Shown piece after piece: positions 1 to 12,626 of a DNA stretch of 64,000 nt. Position 1 is the stretch's first letter, and the number at the start of each line of letters is the position of its first letter. A program made the translations under genes and the position numbers. The notes under the pieces are model-generated. The model saw only the letters and a program-made list of their open reading frames with translations. It did no database searches and was not told the origin of the DNA. The DNA is taken from assembly GCA_031216445.1 (NCBI GenBank), contig CM062211.1, forward strand, positions 4,786,001 through 4,850,000, in the 5' to 3' direction. Origin of the DNA: Lateolabrax maculatus. Lineage: Eukaryota > Chordata > Actinopteri > Acropomatiformes > Lateolabracidae.

Positions 1-2247
1 TCCAGACTGTAAACTGGAGACGTTAAGGTACTGGCTTTACATTCAAAGTAACATAATCTTTACTACGTTAATCAGCCAAAGTGCAAGTAGGTAACATCAT
101 AATCATACGAAAATAAACAGAATTCCTGCACAATGAAGAAAAAAAACACGTTGAAAAGTTGAAAAGTATGGATGAAAAGTGAATACCCTGCCTCCACACA
201 GGCTGTCATTCTGCGGAGTCACAGAGAAAAGCTGCACTAGTTTGGCTTCAGCACTGAGCTCCAACCCTTCTCACCTGAGGCATCTGGACCTCAGCTACAA
301 CTACCTGCAGGACTCTGGAGTGAAGCTGATCTCCGTTTGTTTGAACGACCCACTCTGTAAACTGGAACAATTCAGGTAAAACAATCAATCACAGCTAATG
401 ATTTAGTGACTTTAGTGAAGAGATATTCCGGTGCCTTAATTAATCTCAGTGGTTCCTGTGTTTAAATCTCTCCTGGTACTATTTGTTTTCTAGTATCAGC
501 AATACAACTGAACAAAAAATGCTAGCTGTGGTTCTGTAAAAATCCAGTGTTCGTACATAGCCCTGGCTCTGGCTCACATACTCTGCAGCACATACAATCA
601 AATATTCCAGCATTACATACATGTAAAATATATATGTATAATTTGGTTTCAAAAGCAAGATATGAAATATATAAAACATCATAATCTGTCTATAAATTAT
701 TAATATTTGTATATATATCTAACTGTCTACAGTGTGGAATATAATGCAGAGTGCTACTTGAAATCAACGCTGAAAAACTGTAAGTGATGTATTTTCTTTA
801 TTATTTATGTTTTTTTCTTTTAATGTAACCAAACTGCAACAATCTGTAATATGGGCAGAAGAAGATACACAAAATTGATTTTTTTTTTATCAAAATAAAT
901 GTAATGTATAAATCTGTGTGATTTGTTCAATTTCTTGTTTCAACATTAAATCAAGCCTCTAAAAGAATCTTTGAATTGACAAAGCAAAACATTTTGCTTA
1001 AAAAGTTAAGTTTTGTTTTGAATTATTTCTTCCAGCGTTTAGTTTTAGTTTTGTTTCGTGAATGTATTTGTGAATATATAAATGTGTCACTTTAATGCTG
1101 CCATATTTCAGCCTTTTCACTTGTTTACAGCTTGAAATGTTATGGTGTTATTTGTCCAACAGATGGCAGGATAGAGATGTATATCAAACTAACAATCTGG
1201 GTTCTGTGGGTTCTTTCTTTCTCTCCCTATGTCTGGTGGCTACCACATTCCCAAGCTCCTTCTTTCTTTCTCTCTGTCTGTCATTCTGTCTGTGTCTATT
1301 AGACACAGGTCAGTCTTTGATCTCATCATCGCCCCAGACCCTCAAGGGCCTCGGGCCTCGAAAGCTCCGGCATCACTATGTGGCAATGTGTGATATTTTA
1401 ATTAATTGCAAATTTGTTGTTAATACTATATGCACCACCAACACTTGCATTATATATATATATATTGTTGAGACCTTCTTTTGTAGAGGGGTCTTGAGTT
1501 AAAATCTAGTTTTAATGGCCTTTATTATTTTATTACATACGCAATGCACACAGAGTGGAAGAAAAGGGGGTCAACAAGGGACCACAGTTCATTTTTGCCC
1601 TCTATTGTTAATATGGCAAGAACACTGAATCAGCCATGTCTATGTTTTGTACAGATGCATGTACGCTGACGTTGGACACAAACACAGCCGCCAAGTCTCT
1701 CTTTCTGTATGACAGTGGAAAGCAGGTGACGTGGGTCAGGGAGACACAGCAGTACCCAGATCACCCCGAGAGATTCGAGAGTGTCTCCCAGGTGCTGTGT
1801 CACCAAGGCCTCACCCAGCGCCACTACTGGGAGGTGGAGTGGCGAGGACGCTGGGTGGATGTCGCCGTGTCGGTAAAGGGGATCCGTCGGAGGGCGAGTT
1901 CTCACCTCTGTGGGTTTGGCTACACAGACCAGTCCTGGAGTCTGTACTGCTCTGAGGATCACTACAGCGCTCAGCATGACCACCAGAATGTGGAAATATC
2001 AGCACCACTGTCTCGCTCCAACAGGGTTGGTGTGTATCTGGACTGGCCAGGTGGCACCCTGTCCTTCTACAGTGTCTCCTCTGGGACCCTCAGTCACCTT
2101 CACACGTTCTACGGCACCTTCACTGAACCCCTCTACCCCGGGTTTGGGATGGCAGAGGATGACTGCTCTGTAACTATTTGTACAGCGGAGAGTTTGCCAG
2201 AACTAATTTCTCGGTCAGCTAGTGCAGAAAGAATTGAGGAATTTTGA
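1..2247 (+). CDS. NLRC3-like NOD-like receptor, 3' end only (LRR exons, linker exon, PRY-SPRY exon)
   Basis: Partial gene entering from the left edge. Exons: tail of an LRR exon 1-27 (then gtactg), a complete LRR exon 202-375, a 47-nt linker exon 733-779 and the terminal exon 1655-2247 ending in TGA. The 174-nt LRR exon is the standard unit of fish NLRC3-type receptors and encodes one ribonuclease-inhibitor-type repeat pair (LDLSYNYLQDSGVKLIS; end DPLCKLEQFR). Phases agree: each LRR exon ends in AG and the next supplies G. The last exon has PRY (YACTLTLDTNTA) and SPRY (RHYWEVEW, GVYLDWPGGTLSFYS, EPLYPGFG) signatures. Known for the family: cytosolic sensors with NACHT, LRR and often a B30.2 domain. 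The NACHT part lies outside the window. No frameshift is seen in these exons. AATAAA at 2473-2478 is a plausible polyadenylation signal. The intron 780-1654 is AT-rich with TA and TTTC tracts. Confidence 0.85.
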
Positions 2248-3560
2248 GTGCAATTCTGGGTGTGTCGATTTGGGAAAATCATTTCAATTTTAATGTAAAG
2301 GCATTTTTCAGCCCATAGAGTGTGGCAGCAATGCTGGAGAATGAGACGTCATAACATATAATTCTGTTTCTGTTCATAAACAGGGAAAAAAATAATAATT
2401 CTGAATTTTCACTTAGGCTGTCTAACTTAGAGATTTTGAACTTTGTAGTTGTCACAATTATACCTGAAAGACAATAAATAGGAAGATCGCAAAAAACGAT
2501 AATGTGAATTTGGTAGCATTTTTTATTGAAAAGTTTTGTCTTAAACAGCTAACTGTAAACATGCATGTTAACTATGTTCATGATCTTAGTTTAGTGGGTA
2601 AGCATGCTAACATTTGCTTATTAGGTCTAAACACGGAGTACAGGCTGCTGTAGGACACAAATGTCTGGACCAAATCTCATGTCAATCCATCCAATAGGGA
2701 AATGTTTTATTCAAAAGCATAAATGTGAACCTCATGGTGGTACAAGAGGAAAAGTCAGGGTAAGTCATTAGGATACACCATCTGGGAACCATGAATATCC
2801 GTACAGAATTTAGCGCCAATCAAGCAGATAAAGAGAGACTTCACTGGATGAGATGAACTGCTGGTGGTCCTTTGAGAAATCACAAAAGTCAGTGGGATTC
2901 ATCTTCTGGGCACCATGACATGTACCAAATTCCATGCCAAACCATGCAACAGTTTCTGACATTTCCCCAAAACGTCAACCTCCTGATGGCGCTAGGGTAA
3001 GAGTCAGGGGAGTCAGTAAAGTCAGTAGGATTCATCCTCTGGTGACCATGAATATCTGTACAAAAGTCTATGGCAAAAAAATTAAGAGGAGCTAGTCATT
3101 TATATTAGTATTAATATTAGTTTGTGAATTTCAAAGGAGAAATGTTTTCCTCATGCTGTTTCACAGGCATGAGGAAAAAGTGAATCTTCGTAATTGGCAT
3201 GCACAATATTGTGACTTCAATCCAAGTATTGGCACTGCATCAGGCCTCAACAACACAGCAGGTGTTTCTTGTTTTGAGTCGTCCTTGGAATGTTGTTTGC
3301 CTTGAAAGTCGCAGCCAGATGGGAAGAGTCAGAGAAACAAGTATGTAAACACTGCTGAGCACATTTTAGTGCAGCAGTGTTAAAATCTCACAGTTGTGAA
3401 AGTTGTGTGACATACTTTGTAAAAAGAGCAAGTTACTTCAGAGGAATAGGGGAAGTCAGATGACTGGGTCTGTTGTTCAGACTCGGACTGTATGACAGGA
3501 AGTGATGGCATTTATGGTAAACAGGAAGGAGGTGTGGTTCTAACTACTAACTGACTAAAA
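2248..3560. other. 3' UTR of the NLR gene and intergenic repeat sequence
   Basis: No credible coding region. It starts with the NLR 3' UTR. From about 2590 to 3100 it holds a dispersed teleost repeat: phrases of the type 'accatgaatat(c)cgtacaga' and 'atgccaaaccatgcaacagt' recur in diverged form, and related sequence occurs at 19.52-19.70, 38.58-38.68 and 49.70-49.88 kb. The right end probably holds the FReD promoter, but no TATA box is obvious. Confidence 0.5.
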
Positions 3561-3631
3561 CAGTCAGTGGGAAAAGGTGCGGCTGCTGCTGTGGAATTTG
3601 AGCTGGAGTACAGGGTTCGCCCAACACGCAG
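3560..3631 (+). other. Putative non-coding first exon of the FReD gene
   Basis: Sequence ending in cgcag|gtaagtg, followed by a 257-bp intron with a clean acceptor (aaaatcag|gtcaac) six bases before the ATG at 3895. The 3' end is well supported by the consensus donor. The 5' end is arbitrary because no TATA box or initiator could be fixed. Confidence 0.5.
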
Positions 3632-3894
3632 GTAAGTGTTTGGAGAAAGAATTCATTGGCTATTAATGGTAGTATTTTACTCTTCAGTCTTGTGAATGGT
3701 TCTGGTTCCTCTGTCACATTCTGAGAGTTCTAAACTGCAGTTTTCATTTAACATTCATTCATCAACACTGCTGTGTCTCTTTAGTGTATATAAAAAAGAT
3801 TTGATTTCTTTAGAAAATGTTTTAAAAGATACTTATGTTATCTATTAAGGCTAACACTAACATGTCGCTTTTAATCTTTGAAAATCAGGTCAAC

Positions 3895-6800
3895 ATGAAG
3901 AGTCTGGTCAGGTATTGTGGATTCATCTTGGCGTTTCTATTGAGCTGCACAGAACAGGCTGAGGTAAAAATAAAAACTACATAAACCTCTCTCAAATGGC
4001 TTCACCTTCTATTTACTTTCATTTGTTTCAGACAAGAACAATGCTTATTGTCTGTATTTTTAAGTTGCACATTTACAGTAAATATTAAGTCTCACTTTAA
4101 AACTGTTTCTGTGGTATTGCTAGAAACAGCGGAAAGCAGTTTCTTCTCAAGGTGCGGTGAGTGTTATTATTGATTACAGTTTAATTTAATGTGCAAATAA
4201 TGGAAGGTACAAGGCATGATATGTTGGTCATCCTCTTGTTTTTCTCTTGTCATGCTAATTTCAGGAACAGACTGTGCACAGATTAAGGCTCTCTCAACAC
4301 GAGCATCCAGTGGGATTTATGTAATCCAGCCTCCCGGAATCAAGACCTCGTTTAAGGTATCACAATCTCAGAACCCATAGGCTTTTGTCTGACAACAATA
4401 TAGCGTCTGGGGGCCAATATTTTGGGGCTTCCAGTGCAGCCAACGGATAGCCGGGTCAAGACTTCCTCTCCGGTGCTAAATCGTCGACAGAAGATAGCCA
4501 GTGGGTTCTGAGATTGCAGATGTGTTTGTATTCTGCATTGTGTAAACTCGTTTGGCAAGGGCTTGAATGCAACGGATGTTCATTTATATGTAATAGTCCC
4601 GCTCTCCAGCTTTAATACGTAAGATTTTCAAGTCCCGTTGAACATGTCTCAGTCTTGAGGTTGAGTGTGAAAAGCCTGACAGCTGATTTTCTTAACACAT
4701 GTTCACTCGTCTACCTGGTCAGGTGTACTGTGAGATGCGGCCAGATGGAGGCTGGACGGTGTTTCAGAAGCGCAGTGGTGGAGCGGTTTCCTTCAACAGG
4801 AAATGGGCAGCGTATAAAAATGGTTTTGGAAACCTAACACGTAAGTGCTGTGTGTGTCATGACTTGTTAATATAAAAATAATTTGTTGAGGTGTGTGAGG
4901 ATAACCCTTCTTGCTCTCTGCGGCCCCAGCCAGATTTTTGGGTGTGAGACACTTCATTTCCTGCATTCTGGTAAATTTTTATGCATCCAATTTGAAGTCC
5001 TCTGCTACTCTCAACAATATTATACAAGAAGTGAAAAGTCAATACGAGTAAAGCACAGTTGCATCAATTATATTTAACTGCTTGGACATGATAGTCCCCC
5101 TGCCGAATGTTGCAACATTTGTTGTTTGGCTCTGCACTGAGCACCACTTGGAATTCTTGTCTGACTTACCTGCAGGTGACCTAACAAACCAGCAATGACA
5201 ACTGTTATTGTAAAGGGCCAAACTCGCCTCGGGGTCATGGAAACCTAACATGCTTTTTATGGCTTTGAAAAGTGTTTTGAATAAAGGCATCCTCCAAGTA
5301 CTTACATATACTGAAGAAGGGATTTGTTTATCTCTGTTAATTGGGGCAAAGCTATATCAGAAAAACTTAAATCCTTTCCTTGTGCTCTGCTGATTCCCTC
5401 AGAGGACCACTGGCTCGGTCTGAACAAGGTGTTCTCTCTGACCAAGAACAAGAAGTGGACCATGAGGGTCGACCTGTGGGACCATGAAGGTGGCACTGCT
5501 TTTGCTGAGTACAGAAACTTTCGATTGGGCAAAGAGAAAACAGCTTTCAAACTGCATGTTGGGAAATACAGGGGAAATGCAGGTAATTCAGGCTTTTCAT
5601 TTTAATTTATGTTCTTTTTCCACTGTTATTTGTACTTTGTACACAGAGAACAAAAGACAAATTCAGACTGGAGTCTGGATTTTAGATATTTCTATTTCTT
5701 ACAATGTAGGGCTGTACAGACAAATAGAAAAAAACAAATCCAGACTCCAGTCTGAATTCCTCTTTTGTTCTCTGAGTGCAAGTCTTTCCTTGCTGCACTG
5801 AATTCTTTTCCCTGACCACTACGGTTTCCGACTGAGTAAAGGGTGAGTACATAATGCATTTTTCTGCCATTTGGACCTTTCAAGTTAAGGTGAGGATTTA
5901 CATTTAGAAACCATTAGATTTGGTGTTCTTGTCTTGTCATAGCTGTCATCCATCTGGCTTGTATCCTACAGCACACTAGGCTATGTTTTAAAGCACGTTA
6001 TACCTAGCGATCTGTACCGAACTTTGGTTCTTTATTGGCACTGACCGAATTGCTTCAATAGTACAGAAAAAAATAAATAAAATCCTTTTCTTTTGGTTTC
6101 AAATTTTGGTACCTAAGGAGTTAATCACATCAGTGTCACTGAACCAATAAGCAAGCATTCAGCATGCTTACCTAAATCTAATATTGGCGCCGGTGATTGG
6201 CTGTCTAACGTTACACATAGTAGAACCATGCAGGAAAAACACTATTTCATGCCTAGAGACAAGGCTCACGTATGTGTGTGCTTCTCTCACAACTCTGGAG
6301 TTACCTCCATAGTCCGGCCGGTGTGCTGTTATCCCCTCCTCCCACAGACACTATGTGTTACATTAACGTACCCCCTTCGTAATGCGTTACATTAACGCAC
6401 ATCTGTACCTGGACAATATTTTGCACATTCCTGCATTTTTTTCTGTATTGTAAATACTTCTCTTCATATTTTATATTTTATAGTTATGTTTATGTTTCTT
6501 GACTTTTTGCACTACTTGTCTTCTACATCTACTATCTTATTTCTCAAAGTTGTACTGTCACGCACTAATACACCACAGCAAATTCCTTGCATGTGAATGA
6601 CCACATTAACCACAGTCTTTTCTAACTGTTTACACATGTAACTGAAACACGGACTGATTGGAATTGAGCGACGCATGGTGTCAGAGGGGTGAGCTTGTGA
6701 ATTCACTCCGGTGGTGTCAGTGGCTCCCTGATTACTAAGAGTGCTGCTCTCCGAGGCTCAAACCCCAGAACAGCTGACAGTGTGGCAAAATGCAACCTGT

Positions 6801-9001
6801 AGAATCAAAATCAAGATATTTTTGTACTGAAATGTGTAATGTAATTTTCTTTTAGTTTTTATGGATAAAAAGAATTAATGGAAAAATTAGCGTTCAGGAA
6901 CCAGTATCAAAGTCAAGGTATTGGTATACATTTTTTTTACCGATAGCCAGCCCAACTTATACCACCAAAGTATGTCTAATATCTTCCATTTGTGTTTTGT
7001 TTGTGTGCATATATTTTGTTTGTTTTGAGCATATAACAGTAGCCTAGGTATCCTGTCACATTCAGTCATCATCAACACTTCAAAATACTTCAAGTTTTTG
7101 ACACAAGATGGAGGTTTTATTGTTTATTGTTGTTATCTTGGAAATAACTTCAACATTAAAAGGTGGCTTATTGCTTTTATCATTTCCCATAAAACTCTTT
7201 CAGCTTTAGCTCTGTTTTCCTTGAAACGATAGCATTCTCTTCCCGTGGTGTGCAGTAATGCAATCCAGCAGCATCCAATCCAGCCAACATTGTTGGCAAA
7301 CTTAACCAGATATAGCTGTATAGATGACTTTTACTGAGTGCGCCCGCTGATTTTATGACTTTTATGCCCTTGTACTTTTGTTACACTACATTTTAACAAG
7401 TCACAGCTAAACTAAACTTGCTTTTATGACCAATATAAAAAAAAGAGGATCTTGTGAAATGAAGGGAAATTCAATGTGCCATGATTTTGTAACTGCTGCT
7501 TGTGGTCACCAGGGGTTCCGTTATTCGGTTGTTACCGTTTTTTGACCAGGAAAATCAATCTCTAAATCTATATATTAAACATATTTAAATCTCTCTGGCC
7601 ATAATATCTGGTTAAAACAGTGAAGGGAAATTATTTGATTTCAAGTCAGCAGCAGCATGCTGTAATTAAAATGTTATGAGCCAGATAGGCCTACATGTAT
7701 TTTTTTTTGTTTGTTGGCAAATAGTTTTTATTCTGTTTTATTTTTTTTATGTAGGCCAGGCAGGCTAGATTGAACATGGAATGTGTGATTGAACATGGCT
7801 GCTGCAACACTGCACTTCCACTATATTCAGTGAAACTGGCTTCACAAGGTGTAAGAGCAGCACAGAAGTGGTGCGTATGCCCCACAGACATCTGCTCCAA
7901 AAACATAAAATAGGCCAGTCTTCTATTTATATTTTTACACGAGGTGGGTCATAAAGTGTCTATGTTTTTTTTAATAACCTACCTATATACAGGAAATGAC
8001 TTAGTGACTGCCTCATTGGCTACTTTGTATCCAACAGGACTTCCACTTTGGGGTCTTGATCACCCTTTGGGCCTTTATTTTGCCAGTACCAGCTGCTGGT
8101 TGCTTAGTACCTTTATCCATTGCAAAGCCTACTATAGTCTGTAGATGTTAACTTACCAATATTATACAAACTCTATCAAAAAGTTCAAGTTTCACAGTGT
8201 TCTACTTGATCCAAAAACTGAATCCACAACATCACACAATCCCAAAATTAGAACGCTCACCGTTTTGTTTTGCCTGTGACCCTACGCCGCACGTGCGCTG
8301 CAGGTGTAGCCAGTAAAAAGATACATTCCTCAGCACATCCAACGGTCCGCATAGGCTGCGCTACATGTTCAGTGTAGCCAAAGCTGAAGGAAATTCATTT
8401 ATGAGTTGCCCAATGAACTTTAAGGCTAGCATCAAATGTATTTGTTTTTAAAATAGCGTTATGCACAAAGCGTTATAAATTGTTTTTGCAGGAAGAGATA
8501 TTAATATATTAATAATATTTGACAAGATTTTCTCCCATTTGCCCAGGCCATCGAAATCTTCCAGGACATATGGACCGGCATCAATTATTTCAGAAACTCA
8601 GGTGGTCGAAGTTGCCACTGTTCAGCAAAAGTAACACTTTGTACAACGAACTCTCTGAATTCTAACCTCCAAACTTCCTTAAATTGTTTCCAACTTTGTC
8701 CAAAGGTGATGCCATCCGTGGTGCCTATTCAGGCATTGACCAGAATGGCTACGGCTTCAGCACCATCGACCGTGACAATGACGGCTGCTCCCCATGCATC
8801 TTTGGTGACATTGCTCAAAGGGAATGTACCTCTTCAGATGGTGGCGGTTGGTGGTACAGCCGCTGTGGCTCTGCCAGTCTGAACGGAGACTGGCATCCTG
8901 CTGGTGACCACGTCGGTTGGGCGTCAGGCCTCCACTGGCAAACCTGGAAAACTGCACCTTACTCTGTGAAGGCCTCCAGAATGATGATCAAGTCTGTGTG
9001 A
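3895..9001 (+). CDS. Small secreted fibrinogen-related-domain (FReD) protein, complete, 260 aa
   Basis: Seven exons, the first non-coding (ending at 3631, gtaagt). Coding segments are 3895-3963, 4124-4151, 4265-4356, 4723-4840, 5403-5582 and 8706-9001, total 783 nt including TGA, in frame throughout. Residues 1-23 form a signal peptide (MKSLVRYCGF then ILAFLLSC). A short basic linker leads straight into the FReD at about residue 34 (TDCAQIKAL, GIYVIQPPG, YCEMRPDGGWTVFQKR). The calcium-site motif DRDND is at 184-188 and GGGWWYSRCG at 208-217. The end (HWQTWKTAPYSVKASRMMIKSV in split form: HWQTWKTAPYS, ASRMMIKSV) is typical. There is no collagen or coiled-coil region, so it is shorter than ficolins and angiopoietins. 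The region around CSPCIFGDIAQREC recalls ANGPTL5-like fish proteins, but I cannot settle the subfamily. FReD proteins usually bind acetylated sugars or receptors extracellularly. Splicing at 4151 (G|gtgcgg) is needed for the frame; the stronger-looking donor at 4156 would shift it. Confidence 0.85.
5646..5772. repeat. Near-perfect inverted repeat (about 37-bp arms) in FReD intron 6
   Basis: Arm 1 at 5646-5682 (gagaacaaaag... agtctggattt) and arm 2 at 5736-5772 (aaatccagactccag... cttttgttctc) are reverse complements with about two mismatches, separated by 53 bp. The spacer holds a weaker inner pair (tctatttct and agacaaatagaaa). Could be a small foldback or MITE-type insertion. No target duplication was identified. 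Confidence 0.8.
5773..8705 (+). other. Long last intron of the FReD gene
   Basis: AT-rich sequence without a supported exon. About 7195-7290 has a diverged counterpart at about 60,030-60,125, ahead of the FReD relic in the second array unit, showing that this intron was part of an older duplicated unit. A conserved-looking stretch near 8541-8600 precedes the last exon but does not extend the frame. Confidence 0.5.
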
Positions 9002-10567
9002 GAAGACCCAACCCACATTCAACTTCATGCTGGCTTTTCTTGTAGCACAGCTTCTTTTTTTTTTAGTTATAGAGACTGGTCGTATGGTTTATGTCACACT
9101 TCTAGGGTTTTTCTGCCTTTGGAGATCGATTGTTCTTTATGATTTCCAAATTTCTTTAAGTCAGAGAAAGTTATTGTTGAGAAGTATTCCTTTAAAAAAA
9201 TATAGACACCAAAAACATTCAAAATAAGTGATGACTGTCAATTGATTTTACAGGCCTTCCTAAAATTCTTGTTCTTAACGGGCAAAATGCATGGGACATG
9301 GACACGGCCCGACAAGTCTGCTGCAACATGCCTGCAGCAGAGTCAGTCCATTAGAATCGACTGAAGCTGCCACACAGACACTATTCTTACTGGCTGGTCT
9401 CTTTTTATACACTCAGCTACACTGCCCTCCATCATGTAAAAACATAGAACTGTGTAAAAGTACGAGTATAATCTGTTTAAAAATTATTAAAATAAATACC
9501 TCATTGTGCCAGAGGCAATGCAGCGCAGCAGAGCAACCTAGTGGGTGCTTTTACATTGCACATTAAAACAAATCACAAATCAAACCAATGTGTATCCATG
9601 ATCCCGTAGTTAAAACAGTCTAGTTAATTCAGTACCTGTTAATATAGCCTAGGCTTCCAAGCCCTGCATAACCAACTGCATTATATCTTGGCAAAACTCA
9701 TTAGGCACACAGTGAAGCCGATAATCTATGTGGAAAAATACTGGCAATGTAGACAGCAGGAGAGAGGCAAAATTACTAGGAGTGGGAGGTCCTCGGCCAC
9801 AACTGTCAGGTGGGGGTAGGGTCACACACAGGGACACAAGGTATCCTCAGAAAACACAGCTGGCACCCCAGTCTGTCCCACCTATGTGATACATGTATTT
9901 TGGCCGTTATATGAATCAACCAAACATCTTAAGTTTAAACAAACATGTAAAAAGCACCGAAGGCAGTTCATTTATTACTTCACTTTATTTCTGGTGCTCT
10001 AAGTCACTATACTGAGAATTTTGATTAATTAAGACAGCATATAGTGCATAGTTTTCTAAAGATTTTGCAGTAGTAGTAGTAAGATTTTTACAAAGTGGTG
10101 AAACACCTGACTATAATACATATTCATTAAAAGGTTTTGTTTGCAAAAAGGATTTGTTGACTGTTTTTATTCCAGTTAAACCAAACGATGTGATTAATGA
10201 GAACACTTTAGAGTAAGTTCATCTTCAAACTAATATTACAGAAGAACATTTCTGAAAATAATTTCATATAGTTGTTCCAGTGTGCTTAAACTTAAGTTTT
10301 GAATACACAGTATATAAAACAAAATAGACAAGTGCAACAACTTCAATAGAAATTACATTTCCCCACGTCCATCAACCCGAAACCAAAAGAGAATTGACAC
10401 TAAATACTTTACCCTGAATTGTTTCCGGAAACCACAACACTAACCTAGCAGAGCACGTTATCTCTTAGAGGTAGACAGTTAGCTGCTGGATGAGTGTCTT
10501 ATTATTTTACATTGGTTAGTGATTTCCTGCATCTGATTCCCCACTCCTCTCCCCCAAACAAACACTT
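9002..10567. other. Convergent intergenic region between FReD (+) and NXPE A (-)
   Basis: Contains the 3' ends of both genes. No coding region is supported. 9060-9180 and 9905-10,020 align by eye to 60,580-60,670 and 60,845-60,960, and 10,210-10,320 to 27,920-28,030 and 61,090-61,200. The tail-to-tail FReD/NXPE arrangement therefore existed before the array expanded. Confidence 0.55.
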
Positions 10568-12110
10568 CTAGCTGCCCTTTTGAGGGCATGTGTAGGACAA
10601 GAAAACATCCATCATATTCTTAATGATGGGAGGTGGTGGGTGGAGATCATGTGGCAGGTGGTGAGCCACAGTCATCCCCCAGGCATCCACCAGATGAACA
10701 TTCAGACCTCTGAACATGGCTTTGAGCACCTTGTCACGCTGCAGCGAGTACCAGTCACTGTTTGTTATAGCCGTACTAAGTGTCAAAGCACTGGGGTTCC
10801 CGGTCCGTATGATGACCAGTGTGTCTGGAGCCCTGTCCAGCAGCCGCACCACCGCCCTGCGGATGATTTGTAGTCGCCGGATGTAGACCTCGATGGGGTA
10901 AGTGGTGAAGTGAGCCCAGATGCTGAGAGCTACGACAGTGTTGGTGCCTCCACTTAAACCATCTAGTTCATTGGCAATGTAACGCACCTCTTTGGTTGGG
11001 ACGTTGCCAAAACGTAGAGGAGGACTGTGGCAGCGGTATGTCACCAAGATGTTGTTTGCATAGTCCAATGCCATGTAAGGTCCAGCTTTCAATGGGCCGT
11101 GCAGGTTAAAATCCTTAAGATCTAATGTAGTACAGAGGGAAAGGATTAAGTTGCAGTGTGATCAAAATAAAAACCGTTGCCAGAATTCACTGTGGATCAT
11201 CTACCTGGAAGTATTGCGATGAGGTATTCATACCACTGCCTGATGGTGGAGTCTCCATACATACGGACCACTTTGCCTTTCAGACACTGAGTGATGGCAG
11301 AGGGGTTGAATTGGTGAACTGTGGTGCCACCTAGTGCTCTCCACACACCCTGGTAGTAATAACCAGAGGGTAAAAACTTTATTCTGCTGCTCCCCGCCTC
11401 TGGTTGACCTGAGTGGACGTTAAAGGATAAGGGTGGGGTCATTTTCTCTTTTCTTTATGTTAACAAACACATGTGAAGACCAAAGCCAAGGTCTCTCCCA
11501 AACCTTTCAGCCCCATTTGTTATTACTGAAGATATGCATCTTTATAAATGTGTGTCCGCTACAGAGATTTATTTTAACGTTACTCAAATGCTAGTATATA
11601 GTACATTTGTAGGACTATTTTTAGCAGTGGATTTATATACATTTGGTGATCAGCAGAACAGCATGTGTGGAATTGCACTAAAATAAACTACAGTGCCCAT
11701 TTTCATTGTGATAAACATGTCACTCAGTTCAATAGTGTGGCTCACTGATCAGTTTTTTTTAATAGCTTTTGAAAAACCATGTAGCTCCATGGTACAGAGG
11801 AAAAAGCCATTCATCACTAATCCTTTAAAGCAATACTCAATGTTCACAACACCACAATGTTCCCACAGGAACAAACTCACTATTTATAGACCTAAATTGT
11901 GTAAATAGTTTGTAGGAAGTGCCTTTATAGGAATCACAACCTTATTGGACTGTACATATACCTACCTCATCTACCTCACCAGATGTATGAATGTAGAAAC
12001 TATTAACTACTAACAATGATTAGGTCAACAGGAACATGAGAGCACCTGTTTTAATTTCACACTAGCTAGTGTGCCTGCAAGCTGCTAAGTGATTTCATGA
12101 ACCTCTTATT

Positions 12111-12626
12111 TGTCACAGGAGTAGCGGGTTGGCAGGGGTAAGACCCATCGTAGAGAGGAGAGGAGACCGGCAGGTATGATATGAAGAGATTATTCCAAAA
12201 ATAGTGACACAAAAACTTGCTGGGTGATGAGGCAAAGAAAAAATCCAAAATGACAAAAGGTCCAAAGCAGGCAGGTAAATAATCAGGTAGCAGGGTATCC
12301 AGAGCCAACACAGAAACAAGGATCTGACAACTAAACAAAGAAAGTGGACCGGTATATATAAGTGACTGATTATGATCAGAGCTAGTTGAGTGAACTGATG
12401 AGGAAGGAGTAGCTGACAGGCAGAGAGAGGAGTGGAGACAGGTGTGGAGGTGGGTGGGGCAGTCAGGTGATGGGGAAAGGAAAGAAAGTCTGAGGGCATC
12501 TGGTGGAAGGTGAGGGGAACAGAGAAGGAGTCCATGGCCCAGGGCAGTTAGCAGACAGGGAAAAACAGTGACACCGATAGCTTCGACTAGAACGTGACAA
12601 AAAAAGAAAAGGAACAGATCATGACA
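12111..12626 (-). mobile_element. Solo LTR (Gypsy-like), 516 bp, with 5-bp target duplication
   Basis: On the minus strand the element starts TGTCATGATCTG and ends CTCCTGTGACA, i.e. TG...CA with a short terminal inversion TGTCA/TGACA. It is flanked by perfect 5-bp direct repeats ttatt (12106-12110 and 12627-12631). It contains a TATA-like tatatata about two-fifths in and pyrimidine-rich text. The same LTR, in the other orientation, occurs at 20530-21893. It lies in intron 4 of NXPE A. No internal retroelement sequence adjoins it. Confidence 0.85.

Noticed and set aside
1630..1983. 117-codon minus-strand frame
   Set aside because: Lies antisense to the PRY-SPRY exon, which has clear domain motifs; the antisense frame has none.
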